Below are positions 29,871 through 37,972 of a stretch of 64,000 bases of DNA, one piece after another. Under the pieces are notes generated by a model. It made no database searches, had not been told where the DNA came from, and worked only from the letters and a program-made list of their open reading frames with translations. Position numbers and translations under genes: made by a program. This DNA is from a virus. Each line of letters starts with the position of its first letter. Position 1 is the first letter of the stretch. Where the stretch lies: positions 1 through 64,000 of IMG/VR virus record IMGVR_UViG_3300036770_007495; one strand, written 5' to 3'.

Positions 29871-30080
29871 ATGAGTATTGAAAAAACCTACGAAGCCGTT
29901 GCACAGGCTCATGCCATTCACAAAATGCATTTGCAAGCCATTGGTACTCTGGTTGTAAGACAGCTAGTGAAAGACAATGCCATCAACATTGAAAAGCTTC
30001 AAGATGCATGCATGGACTTGCGCCTTGTTGATGTAGACGATGATGGCAAATTCACAGCACTCCCCATTACAATCAAATAA
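29871..30080 (+). CDS. small hypothetical protein
   Basis: 69 residues with an N-terminal helix (Y-E-A-V-A-Q-A-H-A-I-H-K-M-H) and a short C-terminal beta hairpin (D-D-D-G-K-F-T-A-L-P). No family recognised. Confidence 0.58.
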   Translation: MSIEKTYEAVAQAHAIHKMHLQAIGTLVVRQLVKDNAINIEKLQDACMDLRLVDVDDDGKFTALPITIK

Positions 30081-30081
30081 T

Positions 30082-30345
30082 ATGATCACAGCAAAAGAAG
30101 CAAGAGAACTAGCAGGTCCGACCATTGAAGAGATGGCGGAATTTTTTGACAAGCCAATCCGCGAAGCTGCTGCCAAGAAAGAAAGAAGCATTACTGTTTA
30201 TCATGGCGCTTTAGAGAGTGAAGCATATAGCAATACCAAACGCTGGAAAGAATTTGTCGCCTATATGGCTAAGCTCGGCTTTGGTGCTGAGCTTTACTAC
30301 TACGAAGGCCAGTTTGTTGACATGAGAATCACAATCAAGTGGTAA
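30082..30345 (+). CDS. small alpha/beta phage protein
   Basis: 87 residues: M-I-T-A-K-E-A-R-E-L-A, then R-S-I-T-V-Y-H-G-A-L and M-A-K-L-G-F-G-A-E-L-Y. This helix-strand-helix-strand layout is common in tiny phage proteins and echoes the genes at 6384 and 9780. Start in a TAATATG junction. Confidence 0.62.
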   Translation: MITAKEARELAGPTIEEMAEFFDKPIREAAAKKERSITVYHGALESEAYSNTKRWKEFVAYMAKLGFGAELYYYEGQFVDMRITIKW

Positions 30346-30351
30346 TTGTGT

Positions 30352-30675
30352 ATGTGGCAGCAAGGCAGACAACAAGCAACCAAGCAATTGAGTAAATTGC
30401 TGCTTGCACATGGTAGCAATTGGGATTGCTATCTCATTCACATGCCAAAAGATTGCAACATTGATTGGCATTTGGATCCTGTTGAGAATAAACAGCATCA
30501 TCGCATCAACATTACACTCTGGGGACTGTGGAGATTTTGGCGAAAGAATGATGCTGGCACTGAACATTTTCTTTGGCAGTTTCCTTTTCATTGGACAAAA
30601 TTTCGTCCAGATATTGAACTGCACAAAGCAGAAACCTTTAAAAATACATTGATTCTTTCTATAGGCTGGGTATAA
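30352..30675 (+). CDS. possible 2OG-Fe(II) oxygenase-like small protein
   Basis: 107 residues with I-D-W-H-L-D-P-V (H-x-D), H-H-R-I-N-I-T-L-W-G and F-R-P-D-I-E-L-H-K-A-E, where the last His could be the third iron ligand and F-R-P-D is typical of small phage proteins of this type. Very short for a complete dioxygenase, so activity is doubtful. ATG at 30352 preferred to TTG at 30346. Confidence 0.5.
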   Translation: MWQQGRQQATKQLSKLLLAHGSNWDCYLIHMPKDCNIDWHLDPVENKQHHRINITLWGLWRFWRKNDAGTEHFLWQFPFHWTKFRPDIELHKAETFKNTLILSIGWV

Positions 30676-30676
30676 T
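30649..30676 (+). promoter_or_regulatory. early-type promoter of the phosphoesterase gene
   Basis: TTGATT, 16-nt spacer, TATAAT, 6 nt to the ATG at 30683. Confidence 0.7.
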
Positions 30677-30682
30677 AACAAC

Positions 30683-31282
30683 ATGAAAATTTTCTTTACA
30701 TCCGACACCCATTTTGGGCATGCCAACATCATCAAGTATTGCGATAGGCCTTTTGCTGATGCCAATGACATGAATGAGCAGCTCATTGCCAATTGGAACA
30801 ATGTTGTCTCTCCTGATGATGTTGTTTACCATCTTGGTGACTTTGCATTTGGTAGCATCTCTGATGTCAATCGTGTGATGCATCGTCTCAACTTTGCTCA
30901 CATGCACTTCATCAAAGGCAATCATGACAAGCCTTTTCTCAATTGGTACAATGATTATAAGTGCGGCAATGATGCGACCGCGCGGAAAGTGACCATCTAT
31001 CCTCACTTCCTGGAGACCAACATCAACAAGCAGAAGTTTGTGCTGTGCCATTACGCCATGCGTGTTTGGGATCAGAGCCATCGCGGAGCACTGCACCTGT
31101 ATGGACATTCTCATGGCACTCTGCCAGATGACCCCAACTCCAAGAGCTTTGATGTTGGTGTGGATTGCCACAACTATCACCCCATCAGCCTGGAACGTGT
31201 GCTGAAGATCATGGACAAGAAGAAGGTGGAGACTAATTTTGAGAATCTGCCTGGCGTCAAAGCTGGCATCATTCGAGAATAA
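30683..31282 (+). CDS. calcineurin-type metallophosphoesterase
   Basis: 199 residues with the full motif set: F-T-S-D-T-H-F-G-H, H-L-G-D-F-A, K-G-N-H-D-K, C-H-Y-A-M and Y-G-H-S-H-G. These bind two metal ions and hydrolyse phosphomonoesters, diesters or nucleotides. The family member type is the small bacterial/phage phosphoesterase; substrate unknown. Has its own promoter. Confidence 0.88.
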   Translation: MKIFFTSDTHFGHANIIKYCDRPFADANDMNEQLIANWNNVVSPDDVVYHLGDFAFGSISDVNRVMHRLNFAHMHFIKGNHDKPFLNWYNDYKCGNDATARKVTIYPHFLETNINKQKFVLCHYAMRVWDQSHRGALHLYGHSHGTLPDDPNSKSFDVGVDCHNYHPISLERVLKIMDKKKVETNFENLPGVKAGIIRE

Positions 31283-31285
31283 CAG

Positions 31286-31313
31286 TTGACTGAATTAGAA
31301 ACCGCATTATAGT
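31286..31313 (+). promoter_or_regulatory. early-type promoter
   Basis: TTGACT, 16-nt spacer, TATAGT, 6 nt to the ATG at 31320. Confidence 0.72.
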
Positions 31314-31319
31314 GATTGC

Positions 31320-31577
31320 ATGTCACAGACAACCACTAACAAGTCAGAATATTACATCAAAGGCAATCCACAAGTCATCAAGCTGCTTGAGAAGATTGCC
31401 AAAGAGGAATGCAACGTTGAAACGCTGCAGACTCGTTTCAGTGATGGTTTGGATTTCCATGACATTGGCGTAGCAAGCTTGCTGTCTGCTTTGCACGCTG
31501 CTTATTATGCAGGACTCAACAAAGGAATGCAAATCAGCCACAATCATTATGATGCAAGTTTCAACGATGACAACTGA
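31320..31577 (+). CDS. DUF6900-like small protein
   Basis: 85 residues with L-E-K-I-A-K-E-E-C-N-V-E-T-L-Q-T-R, S-D-G-L-D-F-H-D-I-G-V and L-H-A-A-Y-Y-A-G, the pattern I associate with DUF6900 proteins in phages and plasmids. Function unknown. The next gene starts inside its 3' end. Confidence 0.7.
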   Translation: MSQTTTNKSEYYIKGNPQVIKLLEKIAKEECNVETLQTRFSDGLDFHDIGVASLLSALHAAYYAGLNKGMQISHNHYDASFNDDN

Positions 31578-31764
31578 ACAAGCAAACCCCAAATCTGGTT
31601 CTCTTTGGCTGGTTGTTGTTGAATGCCGCTACAATGTAATTGCAGTATGTGCTTCTGGTCAAGGATTTTATATTCCTGGTCAGGAGCCTTGCTGGCATTT
31701 TAGCCACGTTGATGAGTGGATCAAAGAGATTGTTCCAGAAGAATGGGACACAGAAAACAGTTGA
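31567..31764 (+). CDS. small hypothetical protein
   Basis: 65 residues, M-T-T-E-Q-A-N-P start, beta-rich centre (L-W-L-V-V-V-E-C-R-Y-N-V-I-A-V), W-containing C-terminus. Overlaps the previous gene by 11 nt. Confidence 0.58.
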   Translation: MTTEQANPKSGSLWLVVVECRYNVIAVCASGQGFYIPGQEPCWHFSHVDEWIKEIVPEEWDTENS

Positions 31765-31788
31765 CTAGATTAGGAACCTCGCTATAAT
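31761..31788 (+). promoter_or_regulatory. early-type promoter, best consensus example
   Basis: TTGACT, 16-nt spacer containing AGGAAC, TATAAT, 6 nt to the ATG at 31795. Confidence 0.76.
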
Positions 31789-31794
31789 AATTGC

Positions 31795-31983
31795 ATGAAC
31801 GATCTTTCTAATCCGCTCAATCCGTTGAGCCCTCTCAATCCAATCTGGAGAGATGTATATTTTCCACAGCAAGAGACTGTCAATCACGTTTCTATTCAAG
31901 GTGATGGGCGTGCGTTTATTGTCATCTTGTTCATCTTGTTTCTTTGCTTTTGTGGCATGGTTGTAAATTCACAGAACTCTTGA
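31795..31983 (+). CDS. small single-pass membrane protein
   Basis: 62 residues; Pro/Leu/Asn-rich N-terminus (N-P-L-N-P-L-S-P-L-N-P) and a C-terminal TM segment (F-I-V-I-L-F-I-L-F-L-C-F-C-G-M). Confidence 0.6.
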   Translation: MNDLSNPLNPLSPLNPIWRDVYFPQQETVNHVSIQGDGRAFIVILFILFLCFCGMVVNSQNS

Positions 31984-31987
31984 TCAA

Positions 31988-32230
31988 ATGAACAAAGTTT
32001 ATCTGCTGCAATTTTTCTGCTACAGCTATTACGATTTGATCGTCATTGGAGTGTATAGCAGCGTTGAAAACATTCTGCAAATTGATACAGAAAAAGAATT
32101 TGAATTCTCTGATGGTGAATATCGCATTGTGGAATTTGAGATCAACAGCATACAATCCAAAACATTGAAAAATAAAATTGTTTGGAGCACCGGAAAGACT
32201 GACGGTTGGCAAGATAAAGTTGTTGATTGA
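31988..32230 (+). CDS. small hypothetical protein
   Basis: 80 residues, beta-rich (V-Y-L-L-Q-F-F-C-Y-S-Y-Y-D-L-I-V-I), with I-V-W-S-T-G-K-T-D-G-W near the end. Its stop overlaps the next promoter. Confidence 0.6.
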   Translation: MNKVYLLQFFCYSYYDLIVIGVYSSVENILQIDTEKEFEFSDGEYRIVEFEINSIQSKTLKNKIVWSTGKTDGWQDKVVD

Positions 32231-32250
32231 GTTAGGAAACTCGCTATAAT
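32223..32250 (+). promoter_or_regulatory. early-type promoter of RNA ligase 2
   Basis: TTGATT, 16-nt spacer with AGGAAA, TATAAT, 6 nt to the ATG at 32257. Confidence 0.75.
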
Positions 32251-32256
32251 AATTGT

Positions 32257-33249
32257 ATGAAATTAGCTTCTATTGAACTCATCTCTGACATTCAGCCTCA
32301 TCCCAATGCTGACAAACTGGACCTAGCCAAAGTGCTGGGCTACACATGCATCATTGAAAAGGGTAAATACAAAGTTGGTGATGCTGTTGTGCTCATTCAG
32401 CCTGATACTGTGCTGCCTGATGAATCTTGGGCTGAAGTCTTTAAGAAGAAGTCCAATAGGGTGAAGGCAATTCGCTTGCGTGGTTGTTGGTCATTTGGTA
32501 TTGTTATGCCTGTAGCCACATTCTTTGATGATGTGAAGTCTGTAATGGATTTTGCACCAGGCACTGAAGTATCTCATCTCATTGGCGTTACCAAGTACGA
32601 AGCTCCTCAGCCTCAGCAGCTGGACGCCAAAGGTCACTTGCCTTTTGGTCTGGGCAAGACTGATGAAGAACGTTATCAGAACATTCTTGACTTGCCATTT
32701 GGTGAGGTGGTTGATGTGACTCTCAAGATTGATGGTCAGAGTGCCACCTACTACTGCCACAAAGACAGGCAGACTGGTGAATGGACTACTGGCATCTGTT
32801 CTCGTTCCCTTGAAATGAAGCCAGAGTGCAGCAACAACTATACTAACATTGATCGCAAGTATGGTATTCTCAACAACCTGCAAGACTACTGCAAGTTCCA
32901 TGATGTGAGTTTGGCTCTGCGTGGTGAAATCTACGGCAATGGCATTCAGGGTCATGGCAACAACCCTCATGCCAAGATGCCTCTGAACTTCGCAGCGTTC
33001 AGTGTTTACAACTTTGATACCTTCCAGTATGAAAATGCTGGCGATGAACATTATTATGCCAATGTGTGCCATCGAATTGGCATTCCTGTTGTGGACCATG
33101 TTGAAAAGGCAGTTCTAACTCCAGAGCTCATCAAGCACTATGCTGAAGACATCTCTGAAATCAATGGTCGTGCCTTTGAAGGTGTGGTCATCAAGCACAG
33201 CACAGGGTCGTTTAAAATTATCAATATGAGCTACGATGAACGCAAATAA
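32257..33249 (+). CDS. RNA ligase of the DRB0094 (Rnl5) type
   Basis: 330 residues. Residues 1-115 form an N-terminal OB-like module (P-H-P-N-A-D-K-L-D near the start), then the ligase core with motif I V-T-L-K-I-D-G-Q-S-A, L-A-L-R-G-E-I-Y-G, F-E-G-V-V-I-K and F-K-I-I-N. The order (OB first, ligase second) is the Deinococcus DRB0094 layout, known to seal nicked RNA. It is unrelated in architecture to the Rnl1 gene at 12898, so the phage carries two RNA ligase types. Confidence 0.86.
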   Translation: MKLASIELISDIQPHPNADKLDLAKVLGYTCIIEKGKYKVGDAVVLIQPDTVLPDESWAEVFKKKSNRVKAIRLRGCWSFGIVMPVATFFDDVKSVMDFAPGTEVSHLIGVTKYEAPQPQQLDAKGHLPFGLGKTDEERYQNILDLPFGEVVDVTLKIDGQSATYYCHKDRQTGEWTTGICSRSLEMKPECSNNYTNIDRKYGILNNLQDYCKFHDVSLALRGEIYGNGIQGHGNNPHAKMPLNFAAFSVYNFDTFQYENAGDEHYYANVCHRIGIPVVDHVEKAVLTPELIKHYAEDISEINGRAFEGVVIKHSTGSFKIINMSYDERK

Positions 33250-33424
33250 CAACAATACCACGACAAAAGAAAAAGCCATTGAAATGCTCAGGCAGGAGCA
33301 GCAGAACTTTGATACAGAAGTTGCACATGCTAATGCAGATGCCATTCTCTGCAAACTACTCATTTCACTTGGATATACAGATGTGGTGGATGAATACAAC
33401 AAGGTGAAAAAATGGTATGCATAA
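33236..33424 (+). CDS. small hypothetical protein
   Basis: 62 residues, Asn/Thr-rich start (N-A-N-N-N-N-T-T-T-K) then one long helix. It overlaps the end of the RNA ligase gene by 14 nt. Confidence 0.55.
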   Translation: MNANNNNTTTKEKAIEMLRQEQQNFDTEVAHANADAILCKLLISLGYTDVVDEYNKVKKWYA

Positions 33425-33450
33425 CATCCTTGAGCAAATAAAAGACAACA

Positions 33451-33852
33451 ATGTTTGACAAAACCTATCACACAGACAACAGCGTCAACTTCCCTGATGA
33501 AGTTCGCATTGTGCATGAACGCCCCACCACCACCAAGCAGATCAAACTGCTGCGTGAAATGGAAGAGGACTTGCGCAAAGACATTTTGAGTCATGTCAGA
33601 ATTGACAACAATGATGTCAAGTTCAACTGCTTTCTTCGTCACAAATGTTTTGATGATTATGAGCTGGTAGCAGTGCTCAAGCTCAACAACAAAGAGCTGA
33701 CTGTTAAGCACGACATATACAGATTCAAATCATTCAAAGAGCAAACTCAAATGTTCTTTCGCAAAATTGCTGATCAAATTGTGCATGAAGTTTTGATTGC
33801 AAACTATCAAGAAGTTGAAAAGGTGTTCAAGTCATTAAAATCAGTTGTCTAA
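33451..33852 (+). CDS. hypothetical protein
   Basis: 133 residues, Lys/Asp/His-rich, with F-N-C-F-L-R-H-K-C-F-D-D-Y-E-L-V-A-V-L in the middle and a long C-terminal helix. No family recognised. Confidence 0.62.
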   Translation: MFDKTYHTDNSVNFPDEVRIVHERPTTTKQIKLLREMEEDLRKDILSHVRIDNNDVKFNCFLRHKCFDDYELVAVLKLNNKELTVKHDIYRFKSFKEQTQMFFRKIADQIVHEVLIANYQEVEKVFKSLKSVV

Positions 33853-33872
33853 ATTAGGAACCACTACATAAT
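33845..33872 (+). promoter_or_regulatory. early-type promoter
   Basis: TTGTCT, 16-nt spacer with AGGAAC, CATAAT, 6 nt to the ATG at 33879. Confidence 0.65.
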
Positions 33873-33878
33873 ACCAGC

Positions 33879-34106
33879 ATGAACGTTCTTCTTGTAATCT
33901 TTTTTGCCTATCTCTCAGGTGTCATCATCATGGCAATCATCACCCGATATGCCAATGCCAAAGAAAAAAGCAAACATGCATGCTTGGAACCTAGCTTCAG
34001 CTTGCTGTCTTGGCTTGGTGTTGTTTTGTACTTTATTTGTTCTTTGGATGAATCTGCCAAAGATGGCTTCATTGCCAAGTTGCTCAACTACACCAACAAA
34101 GAGTAA
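33879..34106 (+). CDS. membrane protein with two TM segments
   Basis: 75 residues; TM segments at about 3-21 and 42-57, basic loop K-E-K-S-K-H-A between. Its TAA overlaps the next ATG (TAATG). Confidence 0.58.
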   Translation: MNVLLVIFFAYLSGVIIMAIITRYANAKEKSKHACLEPSFSLLSWLGVVLYFICSLDESAKDGFIAKLLNYTNKE

Positions 34107-34198
34107 TGCAGGTGTGCATCATCATTGCATGCTGGCTCATTTTGAGCATGCTTGCGCTTTGTTTGTTTAATACCAAACCAGACAAAGATAACAGTTGA
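34106..34198 (+). CDS. 30-residue membrane miniprotein
   Basis: M-Q-V-C-I-I-I-A-C-W-L-I-L-S-M-L-A-L-C-L and a short polar tail: a single TM helix. Coupled by TAATG to the previous membrane gene; its TGA lies inside the next -35 box. Confidence 0.45.
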   Translation: MQVCIIIACWLILSMLALCLFNTKPDKDNS

Positions 34199-34223
34199 TT
34201 TGATAGAAGATCTACTCTACAAT
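34195..34223 (+). promoter_or_regulatory. early-type promoter
   Basis: TTGATT, 17-nt spacer, TACAAT, 6 nt to the ATG at 34230. Confidence 0.66.
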
Positions 34224-34229
34224 GACAAC

Positions 34230-34457
34230 ATGAATGCGCCACAATACAGTCTGAAACCTGAATACAAAGTCTGGGACGAAGAAAACAAAGAACACATCAG
34301 CATCAGCATTGATGCTGGAGGTTATAGTTGTGTTTGTGTTACTCAAAAAAGTTGCAGCATCACTGATCAAATTAGCATGCCACCTCAAATGGCTCTGCTG
34401 GTTGCTGAAGCCATCAAGCATGTTGCTGAACATCTGATCAAGGAATCTAGCCAATGA
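34230..34457 (+). CDS. small hypothetical protein
   Basis: 75 residues, M-N-A-P-Q-Y-S-L-K-P-E-Y start, beta-rich centre (I-S-I-S-I-D-A-G-G-Y-S-C-V-C-V) and a C-terminal helix. ATGA overlap with the sigma-like gene, so probably co-translated with it. Confidence 0.6.
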   Translation: MNAPQYSLKPEYKVWDEENKEHISISIDAGGYSCVCVTQKSCSITDQISMPPQMALLVAEAIKHVAEHLIKESSQ

Positions 34458-35038
34458 AATCCTCTGCGTATCAACGGTTGGACGACATTGACACTGTCAA
34501 CATCAATTGGCAGGAGTTCTATGCAGTTGCTCATGAAGCTCTCATGAATCTCGCACGTGCACAGTTTAATCTGTCACTGCATGATGCACAAGATGTGGTG
34601 CAGGAAGTGATCATTGCAATGCACAATCACATCATCTCCAATAGGTTTGATGCAAGCAAAGGCAAACTCAAAAGCTGGATGATTCATTTTGGCAAATGGC
34701 GCATCATTGACATCATTCGCCGCAACAAAAATCGCAATGCCCGCTTTGATGCACTTGAAGATGCACATGTTGAGTGTTGTGCAAGCAAAGATGCAGGTGT
34801 TGTGCATCATCTCATTGAGCAAGAAGATCATCAGCATCGCATGCAAGTGATCAAGCTTGCTCTCAAAGCAGTTCCTTCCAAGAAGTATCAAGCAATTTTT
34901 CTGGATTGGATTACAACTGGTGACTCACCGCAACAGTTGGCAGCAAAACATAAAGTTCCAATTTCACAGATTTATCTTGCAAAACACCGAGCCAAAGCCA
35001 TTGTACAACATCAAATTCAACAAATGAATCATGGCTAA
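34454..35038 (+). CDS. ECF-like RNA polymerase sigma factor
   Basis: 194 residues with sigma-70 region 2 (A-Q-D-V-V-Q-E-V-I-I-A-M-H, then L-K-S-W-M-I-H-F-G-K-W-R-I-I-D-I-I-R-R) and region 4 helix-turn-helix (S-P-Q-Q-L-A-A-K-H-K-V-P-I-S-Q-I-Y). Regions 1 and 3 are missing, as in ECF sigmas. It may direct host RNA polymerase to one of the phage promoter classes. It is coupled to its neighbours on both sides. Confidence 0.78.
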   Translation: MKSSAYQRLDDIDTVNINWQEFYAVAHEALMNLARAQFNLSLHDAQDVVQEVIIAMHNHIISNRFDASKGKLKSWMIHFGKWRIIDIIRRNKNRNARFDALEDAHVECCASKDAGVVHHLIEQEDHQHRMQVIKLALKAVPSKKYQAIFLDWITTGDSPQQLAAKHKVPISQIYLAKHRAKAIVQHQIQQMNHG

Positions 35039-35369
35039 GATTACACCCATCACACGCAAAAGCAATTTTCGCATCACCATTGAACCCAAAGGTCTTGGCA
35101 ACTATGGCTTTGCAACCATTTCACCTCGACTCATCTATGGAGATGGACCAGAAGCAGAAAAGCGCATGGAACGCGACATCCGCGAGAGGTGCGAAGAAAT
35201 CATTGAACAAGCCAAACGCCATGTAGACAACATTGGCTGGATGGGCATTGAATGTGATGAAGAACAGTTGTGTCCATTCTGTGGATGGAACTGGGAAAAT
35301 GCCTGCGATGGGACTGGCGCACCAGGATGCTGCCAGGCTGCAATTGACGAATACGAAAAACCAGAATAA
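35031..35369 (+). CDS. hypothetical protein with C-P-F-C zinc knuckle
   Basis: 112 residues, an N-terminal beta part and C-P-F-C-G-W-N-W-E-N-A-C with further Cys (G-C-C) near the end, likely binding zinc. ATG overlaps the end of the sigma-like gene by 8 nt. Confidence 0.62.
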   Translation: MAKITPITRKSNFRITIEPKGLGNYGFATISPRLIYGDGPEAEKRMERDIRERCEEIIEQAKRHVDNIGWMGIECDEEQLCPFCGWNWENACDGTGAPGCCQAAIDEYEKPE

Positions 35370-35389
35370 ATTCTCAATCAAAAAAACAT

Positions 35390-35866
35390 ATGGGACTCGA
35401 CATGTACATCTTCCACACCAATCGCACCAGTCATAGCATTGATGCATTGAATAAAATTGATTCAATTCGAGAGCTGAGTGCTGAAACGCCAGAAGCACAG
35501 CCGTTTCTGCCGCTGCGTGAATACAAACACCTCAAAGGAGTGTTCTCCATTTTCCATGAAGGTGCTTATTGGCGCAAAGCCAATGCCATTCATGGCTGGT
35601 TTGTTGACAAGGTGCAGAAAGGTGTCGATGATTGCGGATACTATGAACTAACCCGCAAGCATCTTGAACGGCTTCGCAAGGCTTGTGCAACCTCTTTCAG
35701 AACCAAGAAAGCTGGTTCGCTCAAGCCTCGCGGCGGGTTCTTCTTTGGTTCTACTGTGATCGATGAATGGTATTGGCGTGACATGTGCGACACCATCAAA
35801 CAGCTCGATGATCTGCTTGCAATGGATTGGGATGCTCGCCGCTTCTTCTATCATTCTTCTTGGTGA
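35390..35866 (+). CDS. conserved phage protein of the M-G-L-D-M-Y family
   Basis: 158 residues, starts M-G-L-D-M-Y-I and contains A-Y-W-R-K-A-N-A-I-H-G-W-F-V-D and G-G-F-F-F-G-S-T-V-I-D-E-W-Y, the typical pattern of a widespread phage and bacterial family with no agreed function. Confidence 0.78.
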   Translation: MGLDMYIFHTNRTSHSIDALNKIDSIRELSAETPEAQPFLPLREYKHLKGVFSIFHEGAYWRKANAIHGWFVDKVQKGVDDCGYYELTRKHLERLRKACATSFRTKKAGSLKPRGGFFFGSTVIDEWYWRDMCDTIKQLDDLLAMDWDARRFFYHSSW

Positions 35867-35867
35867 T

Positions 35868-36074
35868 ATGAGACATTTGCTGCATCATATCGTTCGTGGC
35901 TGTGGTGAGTTGCCCACTTTTGGACACCACCCAGGCACACCCATTGTAATAATGTTCATCATTGCATTCACCATTGCAACGGGATGGCATGGCTTGTTGG
36001 TGAGTTGTTTGCTGTTCTTGCCCATTTATTTGTGGGGTGCCTATCATCGCTCCATTGACGATCCTGAAAAATAA
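35868..36074 (+). CDS. small membrane protein
   Basis: 68 residues; start M-R-H-L-L-H-H-I-V-R-G-C-G, then two TM-like stretches (I-V-I-M-F-I-I-A-F-T-I-A and L-L-V-S-C-L-L-F-L-P-I-Y-L-W). One base after the previous stop. Confidence 0.58.
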   Translation: MRHLLHHIVRGCGELPTFGHHPGTPIVIMFIIAFTIATGWHGLLVSCLLFLPIYLWGAYHRSIDDPEK

Positions 36075-36077
36075 TGG

Positions 36078-36105
36078 TTGATTGTTGATGGAAACACTGC
36101 ATATT
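36078..36105 (+). promoter_or_regulatory. early-type promoter
   Basis: TTGATT, 16-nt spacer with GGAAAC, CATATT, 5 nt to the ATG at 36111. Confidence 0.6.
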
Positions 36106-36110
36106 ACAAC

Positions 36111-36326
36111 ATGAACGACAAAAATGAATTCATTGATGATGCACATGCATTGCGATTGATTCTTGCAGGCTTCTCTCTCATGGGCATTCGCTGCAATTCT
36201 CCAAATGCAAATGCAGAAACGGCAGCATCCATTGCACTTGATGATGCAGATGCAATTCTGCGCATGAGCAAGCAAAAGAACAAAAAGATCAAACAAAAAA
36301 ACAATGAATCTAAAGCTGATCAATGA
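36111..36326 (+). CDS. small hypothetical protein
   Basis: 71 residues, helical, with N-A-E-T-A-A-S-I-A-L-D-D-A-D-A-I-L and a Lys-rich tail. Overlaps the next gene by 23 nt. Confidence 0.58.
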   Translation: MNDKNEFIDDAHALRLILAGFSLMGIRCNSPNANAETAASIALDDADAILRMSKQKNKKIKQKNNESKADQ

Positions 36327-36531
36327 AGTGGCAACACTTGCCAAACACATGCAAGTGAAATATCCGCATTTGCGTCAAGGGCAGGCTCTCATGAATGCAT
36401 TGCACGAAGTTGATGCCAACATGTACAAGCAAATTGATCAAACTGATGCAGACTGCTTCTATCAAGATGCACGCATTGAGAAGTTCTGGAACATCATTGC
36501 ACATGCTGAGACTCAAGCTTTGAATCAATAA
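36304..36531 (+). CDS. small hypothetical protein
   Basis: 75 residues, helical throughout (L-I-N-E-V-A-T-L-A-K-H-M-Q-V-K). No family recognised. Confidence 0.58.
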   Translation: MNLKLINEVATLAKHMQVKYPHLRQGQALMNALHEVDANMYKQIDQTDADCFYQDARIEKFWNIIAHAETQALNQ

Positions 36532-36567
36532 TTTGCTTCATCATCAATGCAGCATCCATGTGTACAA

Positions 36568-36573
36568 TAAATA
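36568..36573 (+). promoter_or_regulatory. late-type promoter
   Basis: TAAATA, 5 nt before the ATG at 36579; marks the change from early-type genes to a group of putative virion genes. Confidence 0.5.
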
Positions 36574-36578
36574 TCCAC

Positions 36579-37715
36579 ATGGATGTTGTTGTATTAAATG
36601 AAATGAGCCGCACAGGAGAAATCATCAAAATGTGGCAAAGCACTGGTGCATGGGACCGCCTCAAAGAGCCCAAGCGTCAAGCAATTTTGGCATCACTCAA
36701 AAAAGTGATGCAAGCCACCAACAACAACCACAACATTGTCATGTGGATGGCACGTTGTGTGCAGAGAGGATTGCTGTTTGCCACCAACAAGACCACCAAG
36801 GTGAAGCAAATGCTCAATGATGAAAATCCTGCCAACAGAGTTTACAGCGATTTCAACTTCTTTGTGGGCAATGAAGCAGGTGCATTTGCTCAAATGTATC
36901 AAGACATTTTGCAAACAGCCAAAGAGCTGCAAAATGATCCAGTGTTTGTGGAGGTTCCTGACATCAGAAATGGTGAACAGCAAATGAATGCTGATGGAAC
37001 CCCCAAAATGAGACGTGAAAAGGTGGACTTGATCAAGTTGCTCAACAATGTTCAGTACACCAAAGATGTCAAGACAATGCAAGGCAGCAGGCAAATTGAT
37101 CGTTCCACATCAGATGTGTATCATGACATCAACAATGTGATGAAAAGCATTGGCGATGCTACAAAATTGCCCAGAGGAGAGCGCATTGTAGACATGAGCA
37201 AAGATGAACACTGGACATATGTGAGTGCAGGCAAATGCAAGATTGAAGGATCCATGATGGGCCATTGCGGCAATGCCACTCCCAAGCCAGGTGATGCCAT
37301 TGTTTCCTTGCGCATCAAATCATCTGGAATGTTTTTTGAACCAGTGGCAACATTCATCTACAACAAAAACAGCAATGCATTTGGTGAAATGAAAGGCCGC
37401 CACAATCAGAAGCCATCTGATTATCATGAACAAATTGTTGCATTGCTGTCTGCTCCAATGTATAATACATCAGAAGGTGAATTCAAGTTGCAATTGCTGC
37501 AAGGTGGTGGTTATGCTCCTGCCAGAAACTTTGCACTCAATGACTTGTCTGAACCATTGTTCAAGCAATTGTGTGATGCAAATGGTGAATTGATTAAAAA
37601 TCAAATGAAAAATGCAAACAAGGTGAGTCAGGAACAAAAACTTGATGAGCAACATCTCAAATGGGCAAATGAAGTTCTAGATGGTGGCACCATTAAATAC
37701 ATGCAACATCAATGA
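36579..37715 (+). CDS. putative internal virion protein, PcfJ-like core
   Basis: 378 residues. N-terminus M-D-V-V-V-L-N-E-M fits a prohead-protease site (cut after Glu8). The C-terminal half has S-M-M-G-H-C-G-N, I-V-S-L-R, A-T-F-I-Y-N-K-N-S-N-A-F-G-E-M-K-G-R-H-N-Q-K-P, a pattern like PcfJ-type proteins and partly shared with the large proteins at 51391 and 54615. Start chosen at 36579 because TAAATA lies 5 nt upstream; 36558 is the alternative. Role unknown. Confidence 0.62.
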   Translation: MDVVVLNEMSRTGEIIKMWQSTGAWDRLKEPKRQAILASLKKVMQATNNNHNIVMWMARCVQRGLLFATNKTTKVKQMLNDENPANRVYSDFNFFVGNEAGAFAQMYQDILQTAKELQNDPVFVEVPDIRNGEQQMNADGTPKMRREKVDLIKLLNNVQYTKDVKTMQGSRQIDRSTSDVYHDINNVMKSIGDATKLPRGERIVDMSKDEHWTYVSAGKCKIEGSMMGHCGNATPKPGDAIVSLRIKSSGMFFEPVATFIYNKNSNAFGEMKGRHNQKPSDYHEQIVALLSAPMYNTSEGEFKLQLLQGGGYAPARNFALNDLSEPLFKQLCDANGELIKNQMKNANKVSQEQKLDEQHLKWANEVLDGGTIKYMQHQ

Positions 37716-37972
37716 AAACAAGTGACTTACAACAAATGATGCAGCAATATCAATTGATTGCAGAAAACAATGGCGAGCAGCAAGATGGTTTGAATCTTGA
37801 AGCAAGATATGATGAGATTACTGAAAGAGTAAATGAAGCATATGGCCAACTAGCTGCAGCAATTGAGCAAATGCGTCAATTTCTTGCATATGCAGAAAAC
37901 TTTGACTTTGAAATAGATTTTGTTGCCTGGGCTGAAAACATGGAGGATGCATGCAGAGATTTGTTGAGATGA
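37712..37972 (+). CDS. small putative internal head protein
   Basis: 86 residues, N-terminus reaching Q-Y-Q-L-I-A-E-N (predicted cleavage after Glu18), then a helical Gln/Glu-rich body. ATGA overlap with the gene before and ATGA with the one after. Confidence 0.58.
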   Translation: MKTSDLQQMMQQYQLIAENNGEQQDGLNLEARYDEITERVNEAYGQLAAAIEQMRQFLAYAENFDFEIDFVAWAENMEDACRDLLR

